This document shows positions 1 through 9,651 of a stretch of DNA of 15,625 nucleotides, piece after piece. Under the pieces are notes generated by a model that saw only the letters and a list, made by a program, of their open reading frames with translations, was not told the DNA's origin and made no database searches. Made by a program: the position numbers and the translations under genes. The DNA is taken from contig NW_003123412.1 of assembly GCF_000003605.2 (NCBI RefSeq), forward strand, positions 147,596 through 163,220. Reading direction: 5' to 3'. The DNA comes from Saccoglossus kowalevskii (taxonomy: Eukaryota; Hemichordata; Enteropneusta; Harrimaniidae). Numbering within the stretch: the first letter of the stretch is position 1; every line of letters starts with the position of its first letter.

Positions 1-944
1 AATAGACCATTTGTGGGTCTGTGATTTGTATATTAAGTGTTCAACAAAGAACCATGGTGCATATCATTCATGTGTGAAGTTTACTATCACTGCTGACGTA
101 GTATGATAATAATCACATTACAAGTCATAATTTTATGCAGAGTGTTATCACAGTGGTAGTAGAAATTGAAACTGGATAACAGTTACCTAACATGGTGCAA
201 TGACAATATTTTGAACAAATATCGTAAAGATGGGAAATACTTCTGCTGAAATCTGTTGGTGGCAAAATTGCATCATCCACCAATGTGCTCAGATGCAATA
301 TCTAATTAGCATTCAATTCATATTGAGCAACAAAATAAAAAAAAATCCCCCTCAATAAAATCTCGGTAGCTATTTATAGGTTGGTTAACAAAGCACATGG
401 TCAAAAACCAAAATGGGTAGGAAACAACTACCTGGTTCAATTTCATGATATGGTATTATACAGACACGAAGTATGATAAACAAGATGGTGGATATGATGA
501 CTTAATCAGAAAAAACATTGTGTGATACTAACCCCTACGAAAGATCACCAGTTACACATCCCTAAAGAACTTTATACCTATGTGACCTCAAGGACACTTG
601 TACATCTTATAATAGTGAATTGTCACACTATCGATTTTAAACACCATTATATTAGAACAAACATTCTTTGGCATAGTGTAACTAAATTATTAAAATATGT
701 TGTCTTGAATGCATCTACTGAAAAAATCCGATGTATTCATCCAATTATATTATAACACATTACATATCACAACTACTGTTAAACAGGTTTTTTTAGCTTA
801 TAGTATAGCTAACTTGTGATTATTCAGTGGAAAGCTCATTTTATAACACTTATGCCCAATTTCACAAAAATTACATGTAAGTATGTATGTATGCAGTCAA
901 ATGATAACCAATCAACCATACATACTCAATAAATTGTCTCTTAC
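1..944. other. PNUTS intron sequence, no convincing exon
   Basis: AT-rich sequence downstream of PNUTS exon 10. I looked on the minus strand for the PP1-docking exon (a K-S-V-T-W type motif followed by Pro and acidic residues) and did not find it. One possible splice-bounded block near 187-250 has no PNUTS resemblance. It is probably intron, with the remaining exons beyond position 1. Confidence 0.5.
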
Positions 945-1078
945 CTTGGGGGCATTTGGTGATGTGGGCGTGGCTGCTTTATTTCCTGGTTTCACCTTGT
1001 TTGTTTTTTTCCTGATTGGTGCAGCTGGTGCATTGAGCGCATCCATGAAACCACCACTTTCGTGAATAATGTGTATAG
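945..1078 (-). CDS. PPP1R10: PNUTS exon 10, GGFMDALNAP motif
   Basis: 134 nt, acceptor cttgttatag, donor AAG|gtaaga, phase 1 in and 0 out. Encodes ESGGFMDALNAPAAPIRKKT, then NKVKPGNKAATPTSPNAPK. The GGFMDALN block corresponds to vertebrate GLGFLDALNSAP and is followed by the same kind of basic stretch. The acceptor was chosen because it is the only AG that keeps the frame with exon 9. Confidence 0.9.
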
Positions 1079-4000
1079 CTATAACAAGAACAAATTATAT
1101 TAGTTGAAAAATCTTTATGGGTACAAAAGAAATTTATACAGTTTTTATGTTTTAAATCTAATAAACAATTTTTATCTTCAAAATATGATGAGCATTGTAA
1201 ATTTGAACACAAATGGTAGTGTAAGCACTGTCAGAGTAAAGCATTCCATGGATGGAGAGGTCACCATCCTGTCTGTGGTGGACGACATTGTCTGAATTGT
1301 ATGCTGTCGTTAACTCAATGTAAACATATGAGCTTATACTTGATTCTACAAAGAGGTTGTGTATCTGAGTCAAATTAATATATCTGATTGGAAGTGCTGG
1401 CACTTAATCAGAATTGCATAAGAATACAGCAATGGATATGAAACGAGATTGAGGGATTGCCAAAGTGGGCACATTTGAACACACACTCACTGGATAGAAT
1501 CTACCATGATGGGTGAACAATTGAAATATTCCACTGCAAATACAGATACTTACGTTTAGGTCTTGCTGGTATAAGTTTAGCTTTTTTCTGAGCTGTGGAT
1601 GTTGATGTAGTGGTAGCCGTGCTGTTGGATGATGTAAATGTAGGTGTAGATGTGGTAGTTGTAGACGTCGTCACTGGCGTTGGTTTTGTTTTTTTCTCAG
1701 GAGGCTGTACCGATTTATTGAGTTCAGTGCTAGGAAATAAAACATACAAAGCAGAGAGGTCAATATATACGCATATATACAGATTAAAGCTTCTTTCTGT
1801 TTTTAATGTAGAATGTTACATACCCTGTTCTTTTTAAATATTTTGGAACTGATGGTTTGTCAGAATTCCCAGTACTAGTTTTTTTCTTCAACTTGACTGG
1901 TGGCAGCTTGGTTTCCTTTTCAAGACCTGGAAAATAAAATACAAGGTTACAAGGTTAAGCACAAAAAGAAAAAAATTCCAAATTGCTGCTGAAATAAATC
2001 AAACATGCAATTGGCCAAACTTTTGGCAAACACCATGAAATTAAAATGTTTCACAATAGATGTATTTAGAGTTCTATGAGTTTCTACAGTGGTCATTGGT
2101 TGAAATGAATATTTATATAACGATGTCACAGCAAAACCACCGACTACACAAATTGTTTTTCACATTACGTTACCTGTAGACCTGAACTTGGCATGTGCTG
2201 GCACAGACATCTTGGCAGAACGTTTTTTTTTTTCTTCACCTTCTTTGGGACCATTTGTTTTCTTTTTCTTCTTTTTCTCTGGTTTGTCTGTTTAAAAATA
2301 AAAAAAATAAGTATAAATAAAATTTGACAATACATACAAAATATAATGTTATAAATATACCGGTATATGTTCTGCTGATGAAATGCTTCTAAAGGTACGG
2401 AACTAGATATAACATACTGGTATGTATTTACAATCAGGAACAGCCTCACTTTACATAAAAACATGTTGATTCAAAACGTGTACTATCAAATACATAGGAA
2501 CTTTTGAGTCAGGCTCATCTGAGGTTTTCAATTTTATCAGACAGTGTATACATTCTATTTTCGCATGAGATAAAATGAATGCAGTTTGGTCTTGATGCAC
2601 GTTGATAGTGGACAAATTTATCCACAGTCTGATAATCATTCTATACAATTTAAAATTTATACAACTGAAGAAAAGATGTACAGGTACACTATTTCCAACC
2701 TTAAATACAAACAATAATCACCTGTTGTACTGCTTGTCTTTATTAGACTCATCCACTCTGTAACTAAATTACTAGCCAATTGTTTAGTTTCTGTAGAATA
2801 TAAATGAAGTATTTATTAAAGCAAATTCAAAAAACAGTAATAATCCCAAAAGTGTAAATTTATCATACAAGTATTGAACAGCAAATGATGTACTTACGTT
2901 CATTATAGTCACCTTTGCTTATCTGTTTCACAACTTTGGCTGTGTTATTCTGAAAAGTAAAGAAACATTTTCATTGATTATCTGAAAAATATTACATTAT
3001 ATGGTATTTCATTACATTATTTATACATATATGTACATCTGACAACTGAATATGGTAAGAACTGTTAGATGATCGTAACCTTGGCCATGGGCTGACATGA
3101 CACTTTTCAATTTTGTCTTTGTCTATTGGGCTTTCACACACTGCGAAATGAGTAATTTATCTTACTCCATGCTGACTTTGTATATATATAAATGTCTGTA
3201 TATGAACCCTGATATTTGTTTCCATTGTTTGGAAATGTTGTGATCAAAAGAAAAACGATTTCAACATGAATGTTGTCAGTAACATTTTGTTAAGTTGTTC
3301 AACACCCAGAATTCCAATGGGTAAGGAAGAAAAAAAATGAACATGCACATCCAAGTCTGTTGTTTTCCTGATTGACGAGTGTGGTATCGAAATATTCGAA
3401 ACATTTCACATTAAATAGGAGGGGTGGTCACCTGCGCACGTGTGGGAATTGAGTCCCAGCCGATAACAACGCAAAGGCTCATGGGTGGACGCTTGTTTGT
3501 AAACAAAAACACGCTATGGCCATCTTACGCATGACGCATATAACAACATTCACTTACCTGTTTAAGAATGTCTATCGTCATAGGCAGTTGCTTCAGAATT
3601 TTCATAACCTCTGTCAACATTGCCAAATTATTTTCATCTTTGGCGTCTACCAGCCACGTATTAAGGACGTTCCAGCCCCCAACTTCCACGAACCTAGAAA
3701 CAAACCACCCACTGATATGTGAGGAATTAAATATAAATTACTTTATTGGGTGAAACACGAAATATAAAGTCAAGGATTAATAAGATGGGGTGTGATATGC
3801 ACTGAAGATCTCAATATGTAGTGAATTAAGAGATAATCAAAAATCACAAAAATAACGTACATTCCTATAAATACCCACTCCAAACAAGTCATTGAAAATG
3901 ACACAGTCCCCGTTAAATTTTTGAAAGTTGTCTTTGTGCTCGTCATATTAAAGCGGAGGGGTTGTCGCGAACGTGTCCTTGAAACTTGAGTTCCAAGTGG

Positions 4001-6704
4001 CGTATACAACAGATTGTTTATTTACATCAAAACACGTATTCCGTGTAGTAGTAATATGGCCAAAAATAAAAACAGCCGTTATTCGGCCATCTTTGATCTG
4101 ACTATGAAACACACTGATATGTATGACGTATGTGCCAAATATGAATGAAAATGGTACATAAATTGTGGAAATATAGTAGTAAGGCCAAAAAGTCAGATGG
4201 CTGTCAATCGGCCATCCTTGACCAGATTTTGAAACAAATTGTCATGGACATGTATCCTAACATGTATAATCCATGTACCAAGTTTGAATGAAAACTGACA
4301 AAGCATGTCCAAAATACAACATTTTCAAAAAACAAAATGGCTGACAGTCGGCCATTTTGAATCGAATCGCTAAACCACTGCATGTGCATATGTCCCACAT
4401 AAAGTACTAGGCACATGCGAAGAATGAACGGAATCGATCTAAGGGATTCTGAGATATGACTCTGGACAGAAGCACATACGCACAGGCTGAGACCGAATTA
4501 TAAGTCCCCATTTTCGGACTTCGGGAACTAAATATACTATTTCACACACAAAAAAATGACTCAAAGTCAATGACTATGATGATTTTTGAGCTATTTATAA
4601 TTTGAAAAATATAGTGCAAAAAACACATGTTGTGCCCAAATTGAAACAAATTGACTTGTTCCTCTACTTAAATAGGTGTAACATGCTCACATAATCTTTA
4701 TATGCGATTCTCCTTTATAATACAGGATATTGTATGTCTGGGTTTAGGTAAAAGGAATTGAGCAGTCAAATCTTGCAAACATTTTTTTCTAATGGTTTAT
4801 TTGTCAAATGATAAAATTTAAAAGACTAATGTAAACAGATACAGTATTTTCTCAATCAGTAGCAAATAAACAAACGTGACACCTCAGTTACACATATTTT
4901 TTGGATACATTTAAAATGACAACAAAACAAATTAGTTCAGCTTTTACGCTTCTTTTGCAGATGTGACGAATACACTGAACAAATATTTTGTGTATGATGA
5001 CAAAATTTGAGAAGAGCTGGATAGGTGTTTTTTAATAGTTTACCAAACGATTACCAAATATTATCTAGTGAATAGGTCAAAATCTTGAGCTAGTTTACTT
5101 ACTTATCCAAAGCACTTTTATCGGTGGTCACTTTAAGAATGTTACAATAGGTACACCTACTCACGAGTTTCTTGGCATCACGCATTAAACTGAAAAACAA
5201 AATATCAATTGTTTAAATATTACGCATGACAATTTGCAAATTATTTAGTTTAGTTTAAGGTCAATGACCCCCACTCACCTGACTAGTCTAACTACTTCTT
5301 GTGAACTCTTGATACGACCATCATCACTCAGTAATGGTGATAAAGCTTTCAGCAACTGCAGAGGATCTACTGCATTTGAATTCTAAAAATCAATGAATAT
5401 GTATTTTATTAATTTTATAAATTAATATTTTGCATCTTCTGCAGCATGGCTATTGAAATGTCGCACTGCTTTGAGGAATAATTGACAAGTTGCATTTATG
5501 TCGCACAGTAATAATGAAAAACTAAATTTCTCAACGACAAAAACAATTTAAATAAGCTGATCATGAACTAATCCAATTATTCTTAAAACAACTTCGGCAT
5601 CAGCTAGTGCATAAATTATTTTACTTTTAAATGAAGGAGCCAAAAGTTTGGCAATCAAATGTCACTCAAGAAATAATTGCAATTCGGGTAATCAACACTT
5701 GTTCTTGCATTTTCCATACAAACCAGGACACAATGTCAAGTCACTGTATTATGTTATTCAAGACTACATCAATGCCTATAGCATTTTATTAGTAGAGAGT
5801 GGTCCAACTGGCTATAGAACAAAATGCAAGTTCCACTCCCGAAATTAACATTTTGTTTTGTCTGTTAAAACTTAATTCAAATTTGATTAATTCCTGTTGT
5901 GAATTTTATCTGAGATGCCAATGGTAAATGTAAAAAATTTAAGGTATTTCATTGTTTATGCTCAAAACACTATTCTCAAACATTCAGATTACTTGATACA
6001 TACAGAACAATAGCAAGCATAGTGTAAAATAAAAATGACACAGATAATTTCTTTTCTTGCAAGTTTATTGCCTTTTCATTGTAAAATATATATACATTCT
6101 CAGTTATAAAAATATATGCAATATTAAATTACAAAAATGTTCACTACATCACTATACCAAATGCGCAATTCTATTTTTAAGAAACCTTTGCAAACTATTT
6201 CAGTAATGTTAAGACATTTCTTTGAAAACAAAGGCCTTCTTACTAAGCTTTCACATTTTGTGTTACTTGATTTGAAATTACATTTCAAATAAAAGGTCCT
6301 CAAATACTGTAGTTCTCATGTAAGCCAAATTAGCTTGGTAAGCTAAATCAATCTATTTGCAATAATCAAGATCACTCAAAGGTAAAAAATAAATTTCACC
6401 CAATTGTTAGGAAAGTCAACTTTCACTTGCATTTTAAAATAATACTAGTCATTAGCTAATTTGCGGGTCACATAACCATAGTTACCAAATAAGCTTGCAT
6501 CAGAATGATGAGAAAGCGGTTATCAAGTATATTTAATTCAAGAAATAGGGTAATACTGTAAATCGTTTAATTTTTAAAGCTAATATTTTCACGATTTGAA
6601 GATTTTATGGCATTGGTGAATACAAAATACCCCGAAAGTCATCGGCAAGTGTTATAAAACCCCAGAGAAATTACCACTGCAACGTTTTGTATTTTCGCAG
6701 ACAT
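945..6704 (-). CDS. PPP1R10: PNUTS (PP1 nuclear targeting subunit), 5' half, ten exons, cut by window edge
   Basis: PNUTS is a nuclear scaffold that holds protein phosphatase 1 with TOX4 and WDR82 (the PTW/PP1 complex) and acts on RNA polymerase II CTD and Spt5 dephosphorylation and on termination. Exons at 6675-6704, 5279-5382, 5103-5189, 3558-3693, 2898-2949, 2722-2790, 2174-2287, 1824-1926, 1554-1729 and 945-1078 join with consistent phases into 335 codons without a stop. Residues about 11-160 form the TFIIS N-terminal-like domain, with SRCTYCNIL, VEVGGWNVLNTWLVDAK, LPMTIDILKQNNTAK and LASNLVTEWM matching the vertebrate PNUTS pattern. Then come a Lys-rich linker, HAKFRSTG, a Thr-rich region and GGFMDALNAP, which matches the vertebrate GLGFLDALNSAP block. 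Vertebrate PNUTS is about 900-940 residues, so roughly the last 60% lies beyond position 1, including the PP1-docking motif and CCCH zinc finger. Identification is secure; the first exon is the weak point. Confidence 0.93.
1554..1729 (-). CDS. PPP1R10: PNUTS exon 9, Thr/Ser-rich disordered region
   Basis: 176 nt, acceptor tatttcctag, donor AAC|gtaagt. After ELNKSVQPPEKKTKPTP it encodes a Thr/Ser-dominated stretch of about 30 residues and ends in AQKKAKLIPARPK, corresponding to the vertebrate KEIKVKIIPPQP segment. The Thr-rich tract is probably a lineage-specific low-complexity insertion. Confidence 0.9.
1824..1926 (-). CDS. PPP1R10: PNUTS exon 8
   Basis: 103 nt, acceptor ttttccag, donor AGG|gtatgt. 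Encodes GLEKETKLPPVKLKKKTS and SVPKYLKRTG; the GLE start follows FRSTG as in vertebrates, and the basic disordered character fits this part of PNUTS. Confidence 0.88.
2174..2287 (-). CDS. PPP1R10: PNUTS exon 7, Lys-rich linker and AKFRSTG motif
   Basis: 114 nt, acceptor tttaaacag, donor CAG|gtaacg. It begins with a very basic stretch (DKPEKKKKKKTNGPKEG, then EEKKKR), a likely nuclear localisation signal, and ends with SVPAHAKFRSTG, closely matching the vertebrate PSHAKFRSTG. It contains an 11-A run on the coding strand, a place where sequencing or slippage errors could shift the frame; the frame is intact here. Confidence 0.92.
2722..2790 (-). CDS. PPP1R10: PNUTS exon 6, end of TND domain
   Basis: 69 nt, acceptor attctacag, donor CAG|gtgatt. 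Encodes TKQLASNLVTEWMSLIKTSS, the last helix of the domain (vertebrate [21 protein letters not shown]). Confidence 0.92.
2898..2949 (-). CDS. PPP1R10: PNUTS exon 5
   Basis: 52 nt, acceptor cttttcag, donor AAC|gtaagt. Encodes NNTAKVVKQISKGDYNE and a split Gln codon; NNTAK-VKQ-SK is nearly identical to the vertebrate sequence directly after the LPLTVDHLKQ block. Confidence 0.93.
3415..3530 (+). repeat. Diverged copy of the head of the 3905-4529 element
   Basis: GC-richer island in an AT-rich intron. It runs collinear with the head of the larger element: ATTAAA, GGAGGGGTKGTC, CGNACGTGT, TTGAGTYCCA, AYAACA, GATTGTTTATTTAC/GCTTGTTTGTAAAC, then ATGGCCA. It stops about 30 bases before the exon 4 donor. 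Confidence 0.55.
3558..3693 (-). CDS. PPP1R10: PNUTS exon 4, TND domain core
   Basis: 136 nt, acceptor gtttctag, donor CAG|gtaagt. Encodes FVEVGGWNVLNTWLVDAK, then DENNLAMLTEVMKILKQLP and MTIDILKQ. The VGG-WNVLNTWL helix is the signature core of this domain and aligns with the vertebrate VGGYKLLNNWL block. The exon is sandwiched between two related repeats (3415-3530 and 3905-4529). Confidence 0.95.
3905..4529 (+). mobile_element. Non-autonomous dispersed element with three tandem monomers
   Basis: No coding capacity. It starts at AGTCCCCG (3905) and ends in a hairpin-like AGTCCC...GGGAACT (4503-4529). The interior holds three diverged tandem monomers of about 125-150 bp, starting near 4057, 4182 and 4326. 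Each carries a short inverted pair of the form ATGGCYGNCANTCGGCCAT, followed by GAATGA(A) after a GYRCCAA/GCACATG-like segment. The architecture resembles short interspersed elements I associate with marine invertebrate genomes; the family was not identified. Element borders are approximate. Confidence 0.6.
4530..5102. other. PNUTS intron 3, no feature seen
   Basis: AT-rich intron between the dispersed element and exon 3. No open splice-bounded block, RNA gene or clear repeat was recognised. Confidence 0.5.
5103..5189 (-). CDS. PPP1R10: PNUTS exon 3, TND domain
   Basis: 87 nt, acceptor gtttttcag, donor TAA|gtaagt. The frame reads LMRDAKKLVSRCTYCNIL followed by KVTTDKSALDK; the SRCTYxNIL core is shared with vertebrate PNUTS. 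Its first base completes the Ser codon split with exon 2 and its last two bases begin the Lys codon completed by exon 4. Confidence 0.93.
5279..5382 (-). CDS. PPP1R10: PNUTS exon 2, start of TND domain
   Basis: 104 nt, acceptor tttttag, donor CAG|gtgagt, phase 0 in and 2 out. It encodes NSNAVDPLQLLKALSPLL and onwards, equivalent to the DPKELLKGLDSFL opening of vertebrate PNUTS: the first helices of the TFIIS-N/LW-type domain. Confidence 0.9.
5383..6674. other. PNUTS presumed intron 1
   Basis: About 1.3 kb of AT-rich sequence between exon 2 and the candidate first coding exon. Contains no recognisable gene; an uninterrupted plus-strand frame near 5648-5848 has no coding character. A TACTGTAAAT motif at about 6555 resembles the end of the MITE family described at 7839 but no full copy is clear. 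Confidence 0.45.
6675..6704 (-). CDS. PPP1R10: PNUTS candidate first coding exon
   Basis: Exon 2 has an in-frame TAG immediately upstream in the genomic DNA and opens in phase 0, so a short upstream exon must supply the start codon. This 30-nt block reads MSAKIQNVAV and ends phase 0 at a GTG|gtaatt donor. It lies just downstream of the CpG-containing stretch at 6740-6860, as expected for a first exon. Weaker competitors with ATG and a phase-0 donor exist in the same intron (for example near 5700, 5990 and 6430), so this is the best guess, not a proof. Confidence 0.45.
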
Positions 6705-7100
6705 GCACAAAATTATAGCAGTTTACTGTTATAACTGCCAAAAGCCGAAATGAAAGGGGCAAAACGACTTCTGTGGGCAATGCGTCAACAGGTAATTGAG
6801 GAAATCATCTAATTTCAAAGGGCGGTAGTCGTCGCGGCACGCATGTGTGTTGATAAACATCGATTTTCCTACAATCTTAAAAAAAAAAAAGCGCTCTTCT
6901 AATGGCAATCACAAGTATGAGGTTTGACCTGGGCGCGACTTGCACTAATCACCAGCAGTTACTCCATCGATACCTTCTAATTGCCTAAAATACCTAATTA
7001 AAGCTTGTTAACGTTTCAGTTTGTACTCTTTGATGTGCGCAATAGCCAAAGTCGTCATCTTTGTTTATACGAGTCCCATATATCTTGCACATGCGTAGCG
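6705..7100 (-). promoter_or_regulatory. Probable PNUTS 5' UTR and promoter, CpG-containing
   Basis: CpG dinucleotides are concentrated here (for example GGCGGTAGTCGTCGCGGCACGC at 6821-6842, GGGCGCGAC near 6931 and GCGTAGCGCGAC near 7094) while the surroundings are almost CpG-free. ATCGAT appears twice (about 6860 and 6967), and CACATGCG/GCACGCATG motifs resemble NRF1-type half sites. A stem GCAGTT...AACTGC lies at about 6718-6740. Position directly upstream of the first coding exon supports a promoter; no TATA box or start site could be assigned. Confidence 0.4.
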
Positions 7101-7838
7101 CGACAAATACCGTCCTTTAACCAATTTACTGTATTTGGTCATTGTGTAACTTTCACGGCTAATTCAAATTTTGCTTATAATCCCAAACAGCTTAGAAGAT
7201 TTCCTACAATACCTACAACTCGGCTTTGAATTCTTGTAGATGGGCTTTGTTCTCAGTTTCAGTACTGCACGTTTCATAGTCTCTTCAAAAACGATTACAT
7301 TATTTTTGTTATGCTTACCAGGTTCTCAAAAGTTGATGAACGCAGTTTCAACAAGTTATTAAGAATTTGATGATACTGAGAATAGATGGGTCGTGTGCAG
7401 ACAATACAACTGTGATAGGATGTCTATCATATGGTATCAAAGGTTATGCTATTAGGAAATGGAGTAAATTACCATAACAATCATAGCAAATAATGTAAAC
7501 ATGTCATTTTAGCGAGCATGTCATTTTAGCTAATTAGCAAAATTAAGTTGTCCCTAATTAGAATAGAGTAAATTCTTACAGTGAGATTCAGTTAATTCAT
7601 GCATTGAGTCAAATTTGCTAAAATGGAATGTGGCTATTTCAAAGTGTTTTACAGTAATATGAACTCCAATTGTAAAACTAATGGAACATAGTCAAATTAA
7701 AGCCAAATGCCCAGCTCAGAAAGATAACAAAAAAATTTCGAGCCAACTTTTGTTTTTTCAAAATAATGCACATTGACATAAATATTGAATTTTGTCAATT
7801 TTTTTTCAAAAACGTTAAGAAAATTCTCGAAAGGTTAT
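7101..7838. other. Intergenic sequence with short repeats
   Basis: No gene supported; the uninterrupted plus-strand frame at 7005-7229 shows no family resemblance or splice context. Contains a 14-bp direct repeat CATGTCATTTTAGC at 7500-7513 and 7517-7530, and two CTAATTAG palindromes just after it. Confidence 0.5.
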
Positions 7839-8044
7839 TACTGCAAAATGACTAATATTCATTGGGTTTAAATTTCGCTGATTTACCATCTCATGTTCTG
7901 TGGGTTTTAAATTCACAGTATTATCATTTAGAATAATGTGTTTCATGTTCAATTTTACATATTCACTGGGTTTTAATTTAGCGCATCTTCCAGTCAGCAA
8001 AATGCAAAATTAAAACCCAGTGAATAATTAACCCTTTTACAGTA
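7839..8044 (+). mobile_element. MITE-like element, copy 1, with TACTGYAAAA termini
   Basis: 206 bp bounded by TACTGCAAAA (7839) and its near reverse complement TTTTACAGTA (ending 8044). Inside is a perfect 19-bp inverted repeat at 7961-7979 (ATTCACTGGGTTTTAATTT) and 8007-8025, with a 27-base loop. The left half holds further TGGGTTTTAAAT relatives. No coding capacity, which fits a miniature inverted-repeat element. Confidence 0.7.
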
Positions 8045-9560
8045 TATGCACATTTTTAACTGATGCATGCGATGACCAGAAACAGGTTTTCTTTTCATGG
8101 TCTAAATTGCCATAGTCTGTTTCATGGCATTTTTTGATACAGGTCCTAAAAAACTAATTCAAAATGGAAAGCTGCAACTGTTGCACTCAACGATTGATGA
8201 GACCAATTTTGATTAATTATTCTGTGACAGAATTTCTATTTTTTGTATTATGAACATCAATTTTGTGCATTTTGTTCAAATTCAAAATGGCCACTAGAGT
8301 TGAGTTTAATGCTATGGGTTAATCAGCCATGATTTCCCTAGAAACAATGCTATGCACCCCTCTACATGCTCTTTCATTTAATGGACCTTTCTCTCAGCAA
8401 AATATAAATTGCTTTTACAAGTTAGAAGCGCCCACCCAGTGGATGCCAAAACGTTCATCTCGTATGGTCAATATTTTCATCTCAAAGAGGCAACGCTATT
8501 GTAAATGTGGGTAGTTTCATTCTTGAACCATGCATTCTAAATGTGTGTGAAAAGCAGCAACAAAATTTAATCGTCACACAATGGATTAAACCATTGTGAA
8601 AACTTGTGAATTGGGTTAGACCTTTGTAAGAATAGGTGCTCACACTTCATCGAATTGTAGCTGAAAGGAAGAAACTATTGTAAAGCAGGTTATAAATTTG
8701 TACTCACTAATGAGGGGAAAAAATTTGAAATCTAATTGGTGGTTTAAATTTGTGTGAAAGCTGCAACAAAATTCAATAGTTAAGATGGTGCAGACTACTC
8801 CTACACACATGTGAAGCTTAATATTTTTTCCACAAAAGCTCAGTACTTTTTCATCGTAAACAAAACTAGCAGTTTGTGAAAGTCAGCCATGAATCCAATG
8901 GTGCCTATGCATGCGTGTCATAATAGCATCAATTCAGGCAAATTTTATTTGTACTTTGCAGAATTCATTGTAATCTAATTTTATAATTGTGTCACAGTTC
9001 CACTATATGCACTTATTTTTGACACATTTTTTTTACTAGTGAGATGAACCCTATAGATTACACTCTTTTGCTCAGTGAACCTATATGTGGAAGTTGCCCC
9101 CAGAAATCGATCAGAAAATCTGAATGTGATTAAAGCATAATTTTTTCATCAATTTGCACATTGATAACTTTTTAAAGTCCAGGTGTATTTTTTTTAAGTA
9201 TTGGAAACTGGTAGTGTGTTCTCTCTAAGCAAACTAGCACCGGAAAATGAGATTTCATCTCAAAAGCAAACTTGAATCAGGCGTATTTAAAATGCATAAA
9301 ATGAAAAGTTACTTAGAAGATTCAATTTTACAGAGAAACATAAGCTTGTCAGTGAGAATTAAATAACTGCTGGCAATGTAATGATATTCTACACTGCACA
9401 TTATAAAAGTATATGGCAAGATCAGCAAGGTAGACAGCTGCACAGGTTTCTTGATAGATAGCACTCAAAACACTATCATTTATGAAAACTGTGAATGTTT
9501 TTATACCAAATATTTATCAATGTTTCATAAATTTCAAATGTTTGAAAACAACTTGAAAGA
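8045..9560. other. Intergenic sequence and probable 3' UTR of the next gene
   Basis: No gene recognised. A repeated block GTGTGAAA-GC(A/T)GCAACAAAAT occurs at about 8542 and 8751, with more loosely related sequence between. The part nearest 9560 is presumably transcribed as the 3' UTR of the minus-strand gene that stops at 9561-9563. Confidence 0.4.
8944..8949 (-). promoter_or_regulatory. Possible polyadenylation signal AATAAA
   Basis: The first clear minus-strand AATAAA I noticed downstream of the stop codon at 9561-9563, about 610 bases away. In AT-rich DNA such hexamers arise by chance, so it is only a candidate 3' end for the second gene. Confidence 0.2.
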
Positions 9561-9651
9561 TCACAATGCCTTGGCTGAATGAATACTAATAAGAATGTAT
9601 TCCAGAACAGTCAATGTGGCCTCAGACACATCAAGATGATTTCCTTGGTAC
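9561..9651 (-). CDS. Last exon of unrecognised gene, with stop
   Basis: Strong acceptor cattcattttcag followed by an open frame YQGNHLDVSEATLTVLEYIL, ISIHSAKAL and TGA at 9561-9563. The first base completes an Arg codon begun in the exon at 9884. Composition (acidic cap, then an amphipathic helix) looks like real protein. Confidence 0.6.

Noticed and set aside
187-250. Possible minus-strand exon ending TTAG|gtaact
   Set aside because: Open in phase 0 after PNUTS exon 10, but the product does not resemble PNUTS and the acceptor lacks a convincing pyrimidine tract.
1595-1837. Plus-strand frame rich in Val and Asp
   Set aside because: It is the antisense shadow of the Thr-rich PNUTS exon 9.
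3516-3753. Two overlapping plus-strand frames of 60-70 codons
   Set aside because: Both are antisense to PNUTS exon 4, whose minus-strand translation has clear family identity.
4204-4416. Minus-strand 70-codon frame
   Set aside because: It lies entirely within the tandem monomers of the dispersed element and shows no protein family character.
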